From an uncultured Collinsella sp. (GTDB lineage Bacteria > Actinomycetota > Coriobacteriia > Coriobacteriales > Coriobacteriaceae): a stretch of DNA of 45,583 nucleotides. Below the pieces are notes generated by a model. That model was not told the DNA's origin. It saw only the letters and a list, made by a program, of their open reading frames with translations, and ran no database searches. The stretch spans positions 1 to 45,583 of the forward strand of contig CABRDB010000066.1 in the NCBI GenBank assembly GCA_902469555.1, in the 5' to 3' direction. The position numbers were made by a program, and so were the translations under genes. Of the stretch, positions 23,332-32,142 are shown piece by piece (the first letter of the stretch is position 1; each line of letters starts with the position of its first letter).

Positions 23332-23805
23332 CTACTCCTCCCAGTAAGCATCTGCAAGCAGCTTAAAGCAGATCTTCTTGACCGGCTGTGCGCCATCGCC
23401 CGGGAACTCGAGCGTGGGCATGTGAGGCTCGCCGGCAACGAACAGCGCAAACTTGTCGTCGGCAAGATCGCCGGCGATCGAAGCGTCGGAATCGACCAGA
23501 TCGTAGTCGTCCTTCTCGTCAAACTCCTGAACCAGCGTCAGGCTGCCCGTGGCGACCTTAAAGGCCTCGCGACCCTCAACGTCGATCTGCAGGTCGTGAT
23601 AGCGCTGATGCGTCTCATAGTGAGCCTCGGCCTCGGGACGCGTCGTGGGAGCCATGACGTTCGCATAGACCTTGTCGCCCAGAATCGGATGGCTGCCGAC
23701 CTCGAGCTCTGCCGGGTCGTTCTCCTCGAGCCAGTCGATCAGCACGTCGAGGCCCTTGAGCATTCCGCGGTACTCCTCGATATCGCCCAATGCACCGTAA
23801 ATCAT
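23332..23805 (-). CDS. YhcH/YjgK/YiaL family sugar-processing protein
   Basis: This cupin-like family includes EbgC and NanQ, which act on sugar anomers. The 157-residue product has the usual length, the N-terminal MIYGALGDIEEY, the family motif ETHQRYHDLQIDVEGREAF and a metal-site-like GEPHMPTLEF ... PVKKICFKL. AGAGGGG lies 6 nt upstream of the ATG. It is the last gene of a leftward set lacX-lacC-(nagA remnant)-yhcH, consistent with a role in anomer handling of amino sugars or galactose-6-phosphate (inference). Confidence 0.85.
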   Translation of the reverse strand: MIYGALGDIEEYRGMLKGLDVLIDWLEENDPAELEVGSHPILGDKVYANVMAPTTRPEAEAHYETHQRYHDLQIDVEGREAFKVATGSLTLVQEFDEKDDYDLVDSDASIAGDLADDKFALFVAGEPHMPTLEFPGDGAQPVKKICFKLLADAYWEE

Positions 23806-23837
23806 CTAAATCCCCTCTCGGATCGCTTCTTTGGCGG

Positions 23838-23966
23838 CTACTCGGCAAACGCGTTACCGACGCTGTTGCCACCCACATACGCCTCGACCAGGGTAAGGTC
23901 GGGATTGAACACGACAAACTCGGCGTCGCGCCCCAGCATAATGCTACCGCACTTGTCGTCGACATG
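23838..23966 (-). pseudogene. 3' remnant of a second nagA
   Basis: On the minus strand, 42 codons plus stop match the last 42 residues of the intact NagA at 26695-27864 at 32 positions (DKCGSIM, GRDA, FVVF, LTLVE, YVGG, SVGNAF). The frame is lost upstream into unrelated sequence before lacC. There is no start or N-terminal part, so this is what remains of a nagA that once stood between lacC and yhcH. Confidence 0.88.
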
Positions 23967-24002
23967 AGCTAGCAAGCAATGCCGGGGCCGACGCCCAGGC
24001 TT

Positions 24003-24938
24003 TTACAGCTCGGTCACGACAACGCCGTTGTAGACCTCGTCCCAACGGTCCATGACCAGATGGCCGGTCATGGGATCCATGGCATTGAGCTTGCCGCAGG
24101 TGTTGGCGGTGCGCAGCACCGTCTCGTCGTCCGCGCCAGCAGCAATGGCATGCGCGAAGCCAGCGATAGTGGAGTCACCAGAGCCCGTGGCGTTAACGGC
24201 AGGGATATCGGGCGTCTTTGCGCGGAACGCACGGCCATTGTGGAAGCCAACGGAGCCGGCAGCGCCCATGGACACGACGACCCAGGGGATATCGGAGAAG
24301 CGGGCATCAGAGGCGAGCGCGGCGCGGAGCTCGTCCACATCGTCGGTGGTAAAGCTCGTACCCAAAAGGCCGTTGATCTCGGTCAGGTTAGGCTTGACCA
24401 GCTCGGGCTTAATTTCGGACTTAAGGGCGGCCTCGAGCGAAGCACCCGAGGTATCGAGCAACACCTTGGCACCGGCGTTCTCGGCAATGCCCGTGATCTT
24501 GGCATAGTAGTCTGCCTCGACACCGCGGGGCAGCGAACCCGAGATGGTGACGACGTCGGCCTTGCTCGCAAGCTCGGTAAACTTGGCGGTAAAGGCATCG
24601 AGCTCCTCGGGGGCAATTGTCGGACCGCTCTCGAGCAGCTCGGTCTGGTTGCCGGCATGAAGGATATTGAGGCAGATGCGGGTCTCGCCCTTGATGGGCA
24701 CAAAGTCGTTGTTAATACCGTTGGCGTCCATGAGCTCGGCCATGTAAGCGCCCATGTGGCCGCCGAGCAGACCGGTTGCCACGACGTCGTCGCCCAGCTG
24801 ACCCAGCACACGGGCCACGTTGAGGCCCTTGCCGCCGGCGGTCTTTTCGGGCGTCACACGGTTGACGTCATCGATAACGAGCTCATCGAGCTGATAGCGC
24901 GTATCGACAGACGGGTTCATCGTAACGGTGAGGATCAT
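24003..24938 (-). CDS. lacC: Tagatose-6-phosphate kinase LacC
   Basis: LacC phosphorylates tagatose-6-phosphate to tagatose-1,6-bisphosphate with ATP. The 311-residue PfkB-family protein starts MILTVTMNPSVDTRYQLDEL as LacC does, has the substrate loop TAGGKGLNVARVLGQLGD (residues 33-50), PNLTEINGLLG and the catalytic C-terminal motif NATGSGDSTIAGF with the base Asp. 1-phosphofructokinase is the main alternative; the lac/aga setting favours LacC. It lies 59 nt after lacX. It would serve both galactose-6-phosphate from lactose and tagatose-6-phosphate made by AgaS from galactosamine-6-phosphate. The bisphosphate aldolase LacD is not in the window. Confidence 0.9.
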   Translation of the reverse strand: MILTVTMNPSVDTRYQLDELVIDDVNRVTPEKTAGGKGLNVARVLGQLGDDVVATGLLGGHMGAYMAELMDANGINNDFVPIKGETRICLNILHAGNQTELLESGPTIAPEELDAFTAKFTELASKADVVTISGSLPRGVEADYYAKITGIAENAGAKVLLDTSGASLEAALKSEIKPELVKPNLTEINGLLGTSFTTDDVDELRAALASDARFSDIPWVVVSMGAAGSVGFHNGRAFRAKTPDIPAVNATGSGDSTIAGFAHAIAAGADDETVLRTANTCGKLNAMDPMTGHLVMDRWDEVYNGVVVTEL

Positions 24939-24997
24939 TTTTAGCTCCTTATCTCGCAGGCTCCTAGTGCCTCGCGATACGAGTCGACAAAACGGAA

Positions 24998-25879
24998 TTA
25001 CAGAATTTCAATCGTGAACGAGCGAACGACGGTCTCCTTGGGCTTGGCGACAAGGCAGCCGCGCTTATGCTCAAGCACGTCATCCTCATCGGAGCAGGTC
25101 GAAAGGCCGCCCCAGGGCTCAACTGCCACAAAATCGCCCTCGGGCTTACTCCACACGATGAGGTACGGAAAGCCCTCGAAGCTCAGGCGAACGCCCTTGT
25201 CCTCGCCCTTTTTGGAAATCGTGACCTGACGACTCTCGAGTACGTCAAAGATGGTCTCCGCAAAATCGAAGAGCTCGTGCGACAGGGGCAACGTCTTCCC
25301 CACCATGGGGTTCTTGGAGCGGTTTGCCACATCAATCAAGCCAGTCGATGGAACGGCGGTGCAGAGCTCCGCAGCCTCGTCCTTCTCAAAGCGCAGCTCG
25401 TAGTCCGTATAGACCTCGCCCTCATCGAGCGGGCACCTAAAGCCGGGATGTCCACCGATAAAGAACGGCATGTCCTCGGTGCCTTCATTGGTCACCTCAT
25501 AGGAGACACGCACGGCGGCGTCCTCGAGCGTATAGCGGGCGACAAGCTTAAACGGATACGGATAATCGCTCAGCAACGCGGCGTTATCCTCCGAAGCCAG
25601 GCACATCGCCAGCTCGTTCTCACTCTGGCTCAGCAGCTTCCACTCCTGTTTGCGCGCAAACCCGTGGCGAGCGAGCTTCACATGATGCCCGGCAAACGTC
25701 ATGGCATTGTTGTCGCGCAAGCCTCCGCAAATCGGAAAGCAGACCGGCGCCTGACCGGACCACACCGCGGGATCACCCTGCCACAAATACTCACGACCGT
25801 CAGCCTCAATCGAGGTAAACGAGCCGCCGGCCGTGGAAACCTTGATAGAAATCGAATCGTTGGAAAGAGCGTATTCCAT
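24998..25879 (-). CDS. lacX: LacX-type aldose 1-epimerase family protein
   Basis: A 293-residue member of the galactose-mutarotase-like superfamily of the LacX type, which accompanies lac operons in lactic acid bacteria. Visible landmarks: PVCFPICGGLRDN, RHGFARKQEW, the catalytic-His loop GGHPGFRCPL, GFPYLIVWSKPEGDFVAVEPWGG in part. It is distinct from GalM at 20553 (shorter, different motifs) and may act on a phosphorylated sugar such as galactose-6-phosphate (family suggestion, unproven). It heads the leftward lacX-lacC set. The ATG has AAAGGATGG upstream. Confidence 0.82.
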   Translation of the reverse strand: MEYALSNDSISIKVSTAGGSFTSIEADGREYLWQGDPAVWSGQAPVCFPICGGLRDNNAMTFAGHHVKLARHGFARKQEWKLLSQSENELAMCLASEDNAALLSDYPYPFKLVARYTLEDAAVRVSYEVTNEGTEDMPFFIGGHPGFRCPLDEGEVYTDYELRFEKDEAAELCTAVPSTGLIDVANRSKNPMVGKTLPLSHELFDFAETIFDVLESRQVTISKKGEDKGVRLSFEGFPYLIVWSKPEGDFVAVEPWGGLSTCSDEDDVLEHKRGCLVAKPKETVVRSFTIEIL

Positions 25880-26034
25880 TATCCATCCTTTCGGACAACT
25901 GCTTTTTCATGCAAGCGCCCGCCTCAATCCTAGTCAAAGGACAAACCCGCGCGCTCGTCGATGTGTCCGGTATCCCGACCATACAACGGGGTACCATACA
26001 GACATTGATGCAATTACAGCTGAAAGGCCTTCTT

Positions 26035-26619
26035 ATGCGAACCATCATCCTTTATGCCTCACGCCACCACGGCAATACGAAAAAGCTCGTGGACGCCATC
26101 GTCGAGGCGCACCCCGAAATCGATACCCTCGACGTGAAGTCACTCGGTAAAAACGAGTACCCCGACCTGCACGAATACCATCTGATCGGTGTCGCCACGG
26201 GCATCTATTACTCCGAGATCGACAAGGACATGGCACGTGTGCTCACGAACGTGCTGCAGCCGCAGGATAAGGTATTTGGCCTTATGACCTATGGTGGCAA
26301 AAACAAGTGGTACGGCAAGGATATCGATGGCATCTGCCGCATGAGGCAGGCCATCTTTATGGGTGTCTACGGCTGCCCCGGCTTTGATACGTGGGGGCCG
26401 TTCAAGCTCGCCGGCGGCGTCCAGAAGGGACACCCAACTGCCGAAGAGATTAAGGGAGCCGTCGATTTCTTCGACAAAATCGAAGATGAGTACGGCGATA
26501 TCATCGTCGAAGAGTACGCCAAGCGCGAGAAGCGTCTAGCATACGAAAAGGAGCATCCTGCAGGAGGCCTGGTGGCCGGCGTTAAGCGTACGGCAAAGAA
26601 AATCGCTAACAAGCTGTAA
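26035..26619 (+). CDS. Flavodoxin-fold protein
   Basis: The 194-residue product starts MRTIILYASRHHGNTKKLVDAI, a flavodoxin FMN-phosphate loop (ASxHHGNTxK), and has ATGIYYSEIDKDM and LMTYGGKN, typical of flavodoxin-like oxidoreductases with a second C-terminal helix region (EEYAKREKRLAYEKEH) and basic end. AAAGG lies 7 nt before the chosen ATG; the in-frame extension to 25909 lacks homology. Redox role likely; substrate or partner unknown. It runs rightwards, against its neighbours, and ends at its own terminator. Confidence 0.85.
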   Translation: MRTIILYASRHHGNTKKLVDAIVEAHPEIDTLDVKSLGKNEYPDLHEYHLIGVATGIYYSEIDKDMARVLTNVLQPQDKVFGLMTYGGKNKWYGKDIDGICRMRQAIFMGVYGCPGFDTWGPFKLAGGVQKGHPTAEEIKGAVDFFDKIEDEYGDIIVEEYAKREKRLAYEKEHPAGGLVAGVKRTAKKIANKL

Positions 26620-26650
26620 CTGTGAAGGTGCTTTTGAGCGTTTAACCCAT

Positions 26651-26689
26651 ACGGCGGGTCCGAGCAGATTCGGGCCCGCCGTCTTTTTC
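26651..26689 (+). terminator. Terminator of the flavodoxin gene
   Basis: ACGGCGGGTCCGA (26651-26663) and TCGGGCCCGCCGT (26670-26682) pair with one mismatch, followed by CTTTTTC. Confidence 0.88.
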
Positions 26690-26694
26690 TATCG

Positions 26695-27864
26695 TTACTC
26701 GGTAAAGGCGTTGCCGACGCTCTGGCCGCCAACATACGTCTCGACGAGGGTGAGCTCGTGGTCGAACACGACAAAGTCGGCGTCGCGACCCGGCATGATG
26801 CTGCCGCACTTATCCTCGATGTGCGCAGAGCGAGCCGGCACCTCGGTTGCCATGCGAATGGCGATATCGGCGCTGGCGATGCCCCAGTCGACGATGTTCT
26901 TGACACCCTGGGCAAGCGTGAGCACCGAGCCGGCAATGCTCTTGCCGTCGGCGAGCCAGCACAGGTTGTCCTTCATGATGACGTCCATGCCGCCACTGGT
27001 GTAGCTGCCCTCGGGCATGCCGCCGCAGCCCAGGCAGTCGGTGATGAGTACCGTGTGCTGCCAGCCCTTTGCCTGCAGCAGCGCCTTGATGGCGGCAGGG
27101 TTTACGTGCTTGCCGTCACAGATGATCTCAGCGTAGGTCTCGGGCGTGGACATGGCAGCACCCACGACACCGGGCTCACGGTGATGCAGCCCGCGCTGGC
27201 CGTTATAGGTATGCGTAAAGCAGCTGGCACCGGCGTTGATGGCGGCGATGCACTCATCGTAGGTGGCGTCGGAGTGACCGATGCTGGTCACGACGCCCTT
27301 CGCGTTGAGGGCGGCAGCATAGGTGGCAGCGCCATCGCGCTCAGCGGCCATAGCGCTCTTGACGATACGTCCGCCAGCAGCCTCCTGCCACTGGTCGAAG
27401 ACCTCCTCGGAGGGATCGATCAGGTAAGCGGGGTTCTGCGCGCCCACGTGCTTCATGGTAAAGAAGGGGCCCTCCAGGTAGATGCCCTGAATGCGAGCAC
27501 CGCAGAAGTCGGGGCCGCGGCCCTCGTCCGCCTGGGCAATGGCGGCGCAGGCGTCCTTGATCTGCTCGACGCCATCGGTGAACGTCGTGGGCAGCCAGCT
27601 GGTGGTACCGCGACGGGCGAGCTCGGTCGAGCTGATATCGATGCCCTCGGGATCGTTATCGGTAGTTGAGTGGTTGTAGAAGCCATGGATGTGAGTATCG
27701 ACCATACCCGGTGCGATCCACGATCCCGTGTAGTCCTTAATCTCGCAAGAGGGCTCGTCGGCCTGCCAGGCGCCAAAGACGCCGTCCTCGACCATAAGAT
27801 AGCCGCCCAGTTGCGGGCCTGCCGGCAAGAAGAACTTGTCAGCCTTAATTGCGTACGTGCTCAT
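26695..27864 (-). CDS. nagA: N-acetylgalactosamine/glucosamine-6-phosphate deacetylase
   Basis: This amidohydrolase removes acetate from the N-acetyl-hexosamine-6-phosphate brought in by the PTS. The 389-residue product has the metal motif DTHIHGFYNHSTTD, SIGHSDATYDE with metal-binding His, HTYNGQRGLHHREPG, and the catalytic-Asp strand LITDCLGCGG. The ATG at 27864 has AAGGAG 6 nt upstream and is preferred to the GTG two codons earlier. Being beside agaS and a GalNAc-like PTS, it probably acts on N-acetylgalactosamine-6-phosphate (AgaA role), but sequence alone cannot separate this from NagA. A truncated relative lies at 23838-23966. Confidence 0.92.
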   Translation of the reverse strand: MSTYAIKADKFFLPAGPQLGGYLMVEDGVFGAWQADEPSCEIKDYTGSWIAPGMVDTHIHGFYNHSTTDNDPEGIDISSTELARRGTTSWLPTTFTDGVEQIKDACAAIAQADEGRGPDFCGARIQGIYLEGPFFTMKHVGAQNPAYLIDPSEEVFDQWQEAAGGRIVKSAMAAERDGAATYAAALNAKGVVTSIGHSDATYDECIAAINAGASCFTHTYNGQRGLHHREPGVVGAAMSTPETYAEIICDGKHVNPAAIKALLQAKGWQHTVLITDCLGCGGMPEGSYTSGGMDVIMKDNLCWLADGKSIAGSVLTLAQGVKNIVDWGIASADIAIRMATEVPARSAHIEDKCGSIMPGRDADFVVFDHELTLVETYVGGQSVGNAFTE

Positions 27865-27924
27865 ATGCACTCCTTGCTTCTAAAGCAGTTGACTGTGGTG
27901 ATGCTTATACCCAGCTCACGTAAA

Positions 27925-27964
27925 ACAAAAAGCGCCCGCCCGCCGTTATGAGCGGACGGGCGCC
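27925..27964 (-). terminator. Terminator of agaS
   Basis: GCGCCCGCCCGC (27932-27943) pairs with the GCGGACGGGCGC at 27952-27963; read leftwards it is followed by TTTTTGTTTT. Confidence 0.85.
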
Positions 27965-27981
27965 CTTACAGGGGGACGCGA

Positions 27982-29148
27982 TTAAGCGGTGAAGGGGTGA
28001 ATCGTCACGCCCTTAACCACGCGGTTGACCGTACCGGTGGGGCTCGGCGTATCGGGCGTGTTGCCCACGCGCACGGAGTTGAGCAGGCTGATAGCCTGAG
28101 CAAACATCACGAACGGCAGAGCAAGGTAGCCCTCGGGAAGTGCCTCGTAGCCCTTAAAGGTGAAGGACTCACCCTCATAGACGGTGGCACCTTCCTGCTG
28201 AACGGCAACGGTGTGCTGAGCGATCTCGTCGCCACCGATCTCGTTGAGGATGTCGATGTCGTACTGACGGGTGTAGGCGTCGTTGTTGACGAACACGAAG
28301 ACGAGCGTCTTATCGTCGACGAAGGACTTAGGTCCGTGACGATAGCCCATGGAGGTGTCGTAGGAAGTAGCGACCAGACCGTGAGCGAGCTCGAGGATCT
28401 TGAGCTGGCTCTCCTGGGCAAGGCCACCGAAGGAGCCAGAACCCAAGTAGGTCACGCGGTTGAAGTCGCCAGCCAGGTAATCGGCGATCTCGGGCTCACG
28501 GGAGATGACCTCCTCGCCCATCTTGGCGATGGTCTCAACCCACTCGGCCTTCTGCTCGTCAGAGGCAGTGTCGAAAATAAGGGTGGAGAGCAGGGTCATG
28601 CAGGAATAAGAACCGGTCATGGCGAAGCCCTTGTCGTTGGCGCGCGGAATGAGCAGCGTCAGCGCGTTGGGATCATCGGCAGACTCGACGGCGAGCTTGC
28701 CCTCGGGAGCGCAGGTGATGTTGAGGAACTTGACGTTGTGGACGAGCTCCTTGGCAACGGCAACGGCAGCAAGGCTCTCGGGGCTGTTGCCAGAGCGGGC
28801 AAAGGAAACCACGAGCGTGGGATCCTCGGCGCGCAGGAAGTCGCGCGGAGCGCTCACGATGTCGGTCGTGGCGATGGGCTTAAAGTCGTAGAGATCAGTG
28901 TTGCCAGCGTGACGCAGGTACGGGGCGCAGGTATCGCCAACGTAGTCGGACGTACCGGCACCGGTGAAGACAACGGACAGACGGCCCTCGCCCATAGCGC
29001 GAGCCTCGGCCAGGAAGGCCTCGATGGCCTCCTTGTTCTCGCGATAGATGTTGAGCGTATCACGCCAAAGCTCGGGCTGCTGAGCAATCTCGGCCGTGGT
29101 GATCTGGGCGCCGAGCTCGGTGAGCTCCTCGACACTCTTCTCGAACAT
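27982..29148 (-). CDS. agaS: Galactosamine-6-phosphate deaminase/isomerase AgaS
   Basis: AgaS converts galactosamine-6-phosphate to tagatose-6-phosphate and ammonia, feeding LacC. The 388-residue product has two SIS sugar-isomerase domains: VVFTGAGTSDYVGDTCAPYL (about residues 58-77) with VVSFARSGNSPES, and a second domain with YLGSGSFGGLAQESQLKILEL and MGYRHGPKSFVDDKT, the GP-motif typical of AgaS. GlmS-type isomerases are excluded by lack of a glutaminase domain. It stands between gntR and nagA with a GntR-like operator CTGGTAGTAACCAG 60-75 nt upstream. Confidence 0.92.
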   Translation of the reverse strand: MFEKSVEELTELGAQITTAEIAQQPELWRDTLNIYRENKEAIEAFLAEARAMGEGRLSVVFTGAGTSDYVGDTCAPYLRHAGNTDLYDFKPIATTDIVSAPRDFLRAEDPTLVVSFARSGNSPESLAAVAVAKELVHNVKFLNITCAPEGKLAVESADDPNALTLLIPRANDKGFAMTGSYSCMTLLSTLIFDTASDEQKAEWVETIAKMGEEVISREPEIADYLAGDFNRVTYLGSGSFGGLAQESQLKILELAHGLVATSYDTSMGYRHGPKSFVDDKTLVFVFVNNDAYTRQYDIDILNEIGGDEIAQHTVAVQQEGATVYEGESFTFKGYEALPEGYLALPFVMFAQAISLLNSVRVGNTPDTPSPTGTVNRVVKGVTIHPFTA

Positions 29149-29209
29149 TTCTAATACCTCTCTCTAGAAGTAATCCTCTGACGTGCAATTATACACTTCA
29201 GTTGGTTAT

Positions 29210-29223
29210 CTGGTAGTAACCAG
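29210..29223. promoter_or_regulatory. GntR-type operator before agaS
   Basis: CTGGTAGTAACCAG is a palindrome (CTGGT-AGTA-ACCAG). Thirteen of its bases recur exactly at 33503-33515 before the PTS operon. GntR/HutC regulators typically bind such GGTNNNNACC-type sites. Confidence 0.65.
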
Positions 29224-29262
29224 TTAAATGCAAAGAATCACCATATGGAAACGATGCGGACA

Positions 29263-29994
29263 CTAGTTGCTACGCTGGTGGTAAACCTTGTATTTAAACT
29301 GATCGGCACGAGCAACCGAGAGTGTATACTCCACAACCTCGTTTGACTCGTTATACGTAGTCCTGACCAAATCGAGCACAGGCGAGCCCTCGACAATTCC
29401 CAAAAGGTGGGCGTCGGTGGGACGGGCTATGCTCGCATAGAACTCCTCTTCGGCCACGCGTATCTTTTGCTGAAAGTCTTGCTCAATCACATCGTAAAGC
29501 GGCTTGCGCTCCAGCAGCGGTCGCTTTAGGGACAGAAATTGACGAACCGGTAGATAGCTGCGTTCGACCATCATGGGCATGTTGTCGGCAGAACGAAGGC
29601 GCTTGAGCTTAAAAATGCGATCACCGATACGTAATCCCATATGCTCGGCCAGATTCTTATCGGCCTCCATCTCGCAAAAATCGAGAATCGTGGTCTCGGG
29701 GTCGCGACCCATCGCGCGCATCTGCTCGGTAAAGCTGTAGGACTGCATAAGATTGGTTGCCTTTGCCGAACGGTCGGTCACAAAGGTACCGCGACCGTGC
29801 TGCCGAACCACCAGTCCTAAACGCTCCAGTTCCTGCAGAGCCAGGCGTACCGTAGTGCGCGAGAGACCATAGCGCTCCGAAAGTTCGCGCTCGGAAGGAA
29901 TCATGTCACCGGCGCGATATTCATGGTCAATCTTTTCGGTCAGAATATCGACCAGCTGATCGTACAGCGGTTGCTTACGCGCTCCGATCGCCAT
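29263..29994 (-). CDS. GntR/HutC-family regulator of the amino-sugar genes
   Basis: A 243-residue regulator: an N-terminal winged helix (MIPSERELSERYGLSRTTVRLALQ in part, residues 31-55, then GTFVTD) and a C-terminal UTRA effector domain (RIFKLKRLRSADNMPMMVERSYLP, given in part; TYNESNEVVEYTLSVARADQFKY in part). This domain pair is that of NagR, PhnF and the AgaR repressors of streptococci, which sense phosphorylated amino sugars. It lies between agaS and the PTS operon, all leftward. Palindromes CTGGTAGTAACCA before both agaS and the PTS operon are its probable sites. Confidence 0.88.
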   Translation of the reverse strand: MAIGARKQPLYDQLVDILTEKIDHEYRAGDMIPSERELSERYGLSRTTVRLALQELERLGLVVRQHGRGTFVTDRSAKATNLMQSYSFTEQMRAMGRDPETTILDFCEMEADKNLAEHMGLRIGDRIFKLKRLRSADNMPMMVERSYLPVRQFLSLKRPLLERKPLYDVIEQDFQQKIRVAEEEFYASIARPTDAHLLGIVEGSPVLDLVRTTYNESNEVVEYTLSVARADQFKYKVYHQRSN

Positions 29995-30073
29995 CCTATC
30001 CTCCCTTTTGCTCGAATTCGGCTAACTACCTAGGGTGTTAAGCATTATCAGTCCGCAACACCCGAATCATCAA

Positions 30074-30113
30074 GAAAACAAAAGCCGCGCGCTCTTTCGA
30101 GCACGCGGCTTTT
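30074..30113 (-). terminator. Terminator of the mannose-family PTS operon
   Basis: AAAAGCCGCG (30080-30089) and CGCGGCTTTT (30104-30113), extended by GCTC/GAGC, form a strong hairpin; read leftwards it ends in TTTTGTTTTCTTG. Confidence 0.88.
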
Positions 30114-30179
30114 AACATACACATGGCTTAAGGGGTCGGGGTGTGAGCCGCGTAGGGACACACCCCTCAAGCTAGAGCC

Positions 30180-31262
30180 TTACCAGATGCTCGGCCAGAG
30201 ACCAAGCGGGCCAGCGCCCAGGATGCCCAGGACGAAGAGCAGCAGAATGCCCTTGGTCGGGGTCCAGCTGTGCTTAGCGAACATGTAGTAAAGCAGCAGC
30301 GTAAGCATAAGCGGGACGAGCTTCGGGACGATGGTGTTGAGGGTGTCGGCAACGGAGAAGTTGACCGGATCCTCGGTGACGGTGCCGTAGGTAACGGACT
30401 CCATGCCGTTGCCCAGATCGGTGACGCCGCACTCGACAGCGTTGCCGTCGGCATCGGAAGCGGTGAGGGCGTTGCCGTCCTCATCGGTCATGGCGATGGT
30501 ACCGGCCTCAGCGGTCTCGGTATCGATGCCCTCCATACCGGTGAAGTTCTCGGCCTCCTTCTCGGAGACGATCACGGTAGTAGCGGAGAGGCCACGGGTG
30601 GTGCCGTTGGGGATCTGGAGGTTGATCTGGGTGCCACCCATGGTGACGACCAGGCAACCGACGACGAAGACGCCCATGATGGAAGCGGCACGCGTGAAGG
30701 CCTGCATGTTGGCAGTCAGAGCGTCAATAGCGCTGGTGCCAAGCTTGTAGGACCAGTTCATGAGCCAGAAGCGCAGAGCGAACTGGACGACGTTGAAGAT
30801 CACCAGGAAGATGATCGGCGCAGCGGCGTTGCCGTTGATGGCCATGTTGGAGGTGATGCCGGCCGTGATAGGCACGAGCGTCAGCCAGAACAGGGCGTCA
30901 CCGATACCACCGAGCGGGCCCATTGCGGCGACGCGGACGGCGCGGATCGTGGGGATGTCAACCTTGTTCTGCTCGAGCGAAAGCACGATACCCATAACAA
31001 AGGTGACGAGGAACGGGTGGGTGTTGAAGAACTCCAGGTTGTGGCTCATGGAAGCCGCGAGGTCGTTCTTGTTGGTGTGGATCTTCTCCAGACCGGGGAT
31101 GATGGAGTAGAGCCAGCCAGCGGCCTGCATACGCTCGTAGTTGAACGAGGCCTGCAGGAAGCAGGAGCGCCAAGCCATCTTGTTGAGGGTCTTCTGGTCG
31201 AGCTGCGGAGCAGGAGTGAGATCCTCGTAGTGCTCCGGGATCACATACTCATTAGATGCCAT
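30180..31262 (-). CDS. PTS mannose-family EIID with an extra luminal segment
   Basis: EIID forms the sugar channel with EIIC. The 360-residue product has the EIID start (KMAWRSCFLQASFNYERMQAAGW), FLVTFVMGIVLSLEQNK, and GPLGGIGDALFWLT. Residues about 220-300 (from IPNGTTRG to EDPVNFS) are a polar, acidic stretch between the membrane part and the last hydrophobic segments, making it roughly 70-80 residues longer than common EIID proteins (about 270-300). The start is the ATG at 31262, overlapping the EIIC stop by 11 nt with GGAGGTGA 7 nt upstream; the longer frame start is not needed. Last gene of the operon. Confidence 0.9.
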   Translation of the reverse strand: MASNEYVIPEHYEDLTPAPQLDQKTLNKMAWRSCFLQASFNYERMQAAGWLYSIIPGLEKIHTNKNDLAASMSHNLEFFNTHPFLVTFVMGIVLSLEQNKVDIPTIRAVRVAAMGPLGGIGDALFWLTLVPITAGITSNMAINGNAAAPIIFLVIFNVVQFALRFWLMNWSYKLGTSAIDALTANMQAFTRAASIMGVFVVGCLVVTMGGTQINLQIPNGTTRGLSATTVIVSEKEAENFTGMEGIDTETAEAGTIAMTDEDGNALTASDADGNAVECGVTDLGNGMESVTYGTVTEDPVNFSVADTLNTIVPKLVPLMLTLLLYYMFAKHSWTPTKGILLLFVLGILGAGPLGLWPSIW

Positions 31263-32052
31263 CTTCGAAGTCACCTCCGTCAGAAACAGCTGCACCCTTC
31301 AGCTCGGTCTGCTGCTGGAAGTCCCAGAAAGCGATGCCGAAGCCGATGAGAGCGAGGATGAGCAGGGCAGGGGTTGCCAGAGAATCGTTGGCAACGGTGA
31401 TGAGCGCGAGGCCAAAGCCCATGAGGAAGAAGCCCCACATATCGCGGTTCATCATAACCTTGAGCAGGACGGCGAAGCCGACGAAGCGCATCATGCCGCC
31501 TGCAGCGGACAGACCGGTCTGCAGCCAAGTCGGGATGGCGGAAGCGATGGTCTGACCGATGGTAGCGCCAGCGATGAAGAACAGGGTGACGACGACAGCG
31601 AAGATCAGGCCGAGCAGAGCCATGGCGAAGTAGTTCAGACGCTCGATACCCTTGGTGTCAGCGTTGTGAGCCATGTTGTCCGCGGAGGACATGAGCGGCG
31701 ACATAAGCGTGAAGACCAGGGTAACGCCGAGCTGACCAAGCAGAGCGAACGGAATGGCGAGGCCGACTGCCGCGTTGGGCTCAAGGCCCGTAGCGATAGC
31801 GAGAATGGCTGCCATGATGCCGCCGATAACAGCGTTAGGCGGCTGAGCACCTCCGATCGGCATGTTGCCGATCGTCATGAGCTGATAAGTACCACCCACG
31901 AGAAGACCGGTGTTGAGGTCGCCAAGGATAAGACCGATGACGGCGCCGGTGACGATGGGCTGATAGAGAGACTCGAGGAAGTTAAACTGGTCGATTGCCG
32001 CGACGAACGTGACGATGAAGACCAGAGCGACCTGGAAGATCGTGTATTCCAT
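31252..32052 (-). CDS. PTS mannose-family EIIC
   Basis: A 266-residue integral membrane component of a mannose/sorbose/GalNAc-type PTS. The early motif QFNFLESLYQPIVTGAVIGLILGD and the hallmark GGTYQLMTIGNMPIGGAQPPNAVIGG (in part) with many hydrophobic helices identify it. It overlaps EIID and follows EIIB by 90 nt. With AgaS and NagA nearby, N-acetylgalactosamine or galactosamine is the likely sugar, but mannose-family specificity cannot be read from sequence alone. Confidence 0.92.
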   Translation of the reverse strand: MEYTIFQVALVFIVTFVAAIDQFNFLESLYQPIVTGAVIGLILGDLNTGLLVGGTYQLMTIGNMPIGGAQPPNAVIGGIMAAILAIATGLEPNAAVGLAIPFALLGQLGVTLVFTLMSPLMSSADNMAHNADTKGIERLNYFAMALLGLIFAVVVTLFFIAGATIGQTIASAIPTWLQTGLSAAGGMMRFVGFAVLLKVMMNRDMWGFFLMGFGLALITVANDSLATPALLILALIGFGIAFWDFQQQTELKGAAVSDGGDFEDGI

Positions 32053-32142
32053 CTTGCTCCTCCTTTCAAAATGTATGTACGCACTTTGGATTTCACGTAC
32101 AGAATGTCAGGGTTTCACTCCTGACAACGTGGATCACGAGGA

